A stretch of 5,268 nt of DNA from DATBED01 sp035480695 (GTDB lineage: Bacteria; Patescibacteriota; Saccharimonadia; Saccharimonadales; UBA4665), in contig DATIHM010000096.1 in the NCBI GenBank assembly GCA_035480695.1, forward strand, positions 1 to 5,268, written 5' to 3'. The translations under genes were made by a program, and so were the position numbers. The notes beneath the pieces are model-generated. The model was not told where the DNA came from and searched no databases. It saw only the letters and a program-made list of their open reading frames with translations. Below, piece by piece: positions 5,099 through 5,268 of the stretch. Position 1 is the stretch's first letter. Each line of letters begins with the position of its first letter.

Positions 5099-5215
5099 AT
5101 GAAAGTGCGTGCCAGTGTCAAGAAAATCAGTCCCGATGATAAAATTGTCCGCCGCAAGGGCCGGGTTTATGTTATCAATAAGTTAAAACCAAAGCATAAG
5201 CAGAGGCAGGGTTAA
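5099..5215 (+). CDS. rpmJ: 50S ribosomal protein L36, cysteine-free form
   Basis: L36 is the smallest large-subunit protein. It is buried in 23S rRNA near the base of the stalk side and helps stabilise rRNA folding. The 38-residue product from ATG 5099 begins MKVRASVKK and ends PKHKQRQG, both nearly invariant in the family. The classic zinc ligands are absent. Where the E. coli protein has cysteines at 11, 14 and 27, this one has Ser, Asp and Asn, while the histidine at 33 remains. An in-frame ATG at 5090 would add three residues (Met-Ile-Arg). I choose 5099 because the canonical N-terminus starts there and the Shine-Dalgarno is too close to 5090. It follows infA by 48 nt and precedes rpsM by 2 nt. 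Confidence 0.95.
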   Translation: MKVRASVKKISPDDKIVRRKGRVYVINKLKPKHKQRQG

Positions 5216-5217
5216 GC

Positions 5218-5268
5218 ATGGCTCGTATCTCCGGCGTAACGGTTCCAGCTGAAAAGCAAGTGTGGGTT
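5218..5268 (+). CDS. rpsM: 30S ribosomal protein S13, N-terminal fragment cut by the window end
   Basis: S13 is a small-subunit head protein that contacts the P-site tRNA and the large subunit through intersubunit bridges. Only 17 codons are present. They begin MARISGVTVPAEKQV, which matches the conserved S13 start (MARI-GV-P--K). AGGG at 5208-5211 within the end of rpmJ gives a Shine-Dalgarno 6 nt upstream. The gap after rpmJ is 2 nt, so the two are probably cotranscribed and coupled. The rest of the gene lies beyond the window. Confidence 0.93.
   Translation, partial: MARISGVTVPAEKQVWV

Noticed and set aside
1..5268. CRISPR, insertion sequence, tRNA, rRNA or riboswitch
   Set aside because: I saw no regular repeats, transposase-like protein, terminal inverted repeats or RNA gene signature on either strand.

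Overview
The window is a stretch of bacterial spc-type ribosomal protein cluster, with every supported gene on the + strand. The order is rpsN (S14), rpsH (S8), rplF (L6), rplR (L18), rpsE (S5), rplO (L15), an unrecognised 121-residue ORF, secY, infA (IF-1), rpmJ (L36) and the first 17 codons of rpsM (S13).

Organism. The gene order is clearly bacterial. Several reductions point to the Candidate Phyla Radiation (Patescibacteria): rpmD (L30) is absent from its usual place between rpsE and rplO, adk and map are absent between secY and infA, and both S14 and L36 lack zinc-binding cysteines. Saccharibacteria is my tentative preference, but this is inference. TAA, TAG and TGA all act as stops in plausible places, which argues against the recoded-UGA lineages (Gracilibacteria, Absconditabacteria). 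The ribosomal genes and secY are fairly GC-rich in the lines I counted (about 60 to 73%). The ORF between rplO and secY is only about 44% GC by hand count.

Layout. Positions 21-2691 form a very tight block. Three junctions are TAATG overlaps (rpsN/rpsH, rplF/rplR, rpsE/rplO), one has no gap (rplR/rpsE) and one has a 13-nt gap with a good Shine-Dalgarno (rpsH/rplF). This suggests one translationally coupled transcript. From 2692 the style changes. Each of the next three units (the orphan ORF, secY, and infA-rpmJ-rpsM) is preceded by a promoter-like sequence with an extended -10 element (TGn upstream of the hexamer). The orphan ORF promoter would place the transcription start on or next to its ATG, so its mRNA is probably leaderless. 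The infA promoter would give a leader of only about 12 nt with no Shine-Dalgarno. The familiar continuous spc operon therefore seems to be cut into separately transcribed pieces here.

Function. S14, S8, S5 and S13 are small-subunit proteins, and L6, L18, L15 and L36 are large-subunit proteins. IF-1 occupies the A site during initiation, and SecY is the membrane channel through which ribosomes and SecA export proteins. The least explained element is the orphan ORF at 2748-3113. No CRISPR array, mobile element, tRNA or rRNA was seen. No gene-free stretch exceeds about 120 bases.
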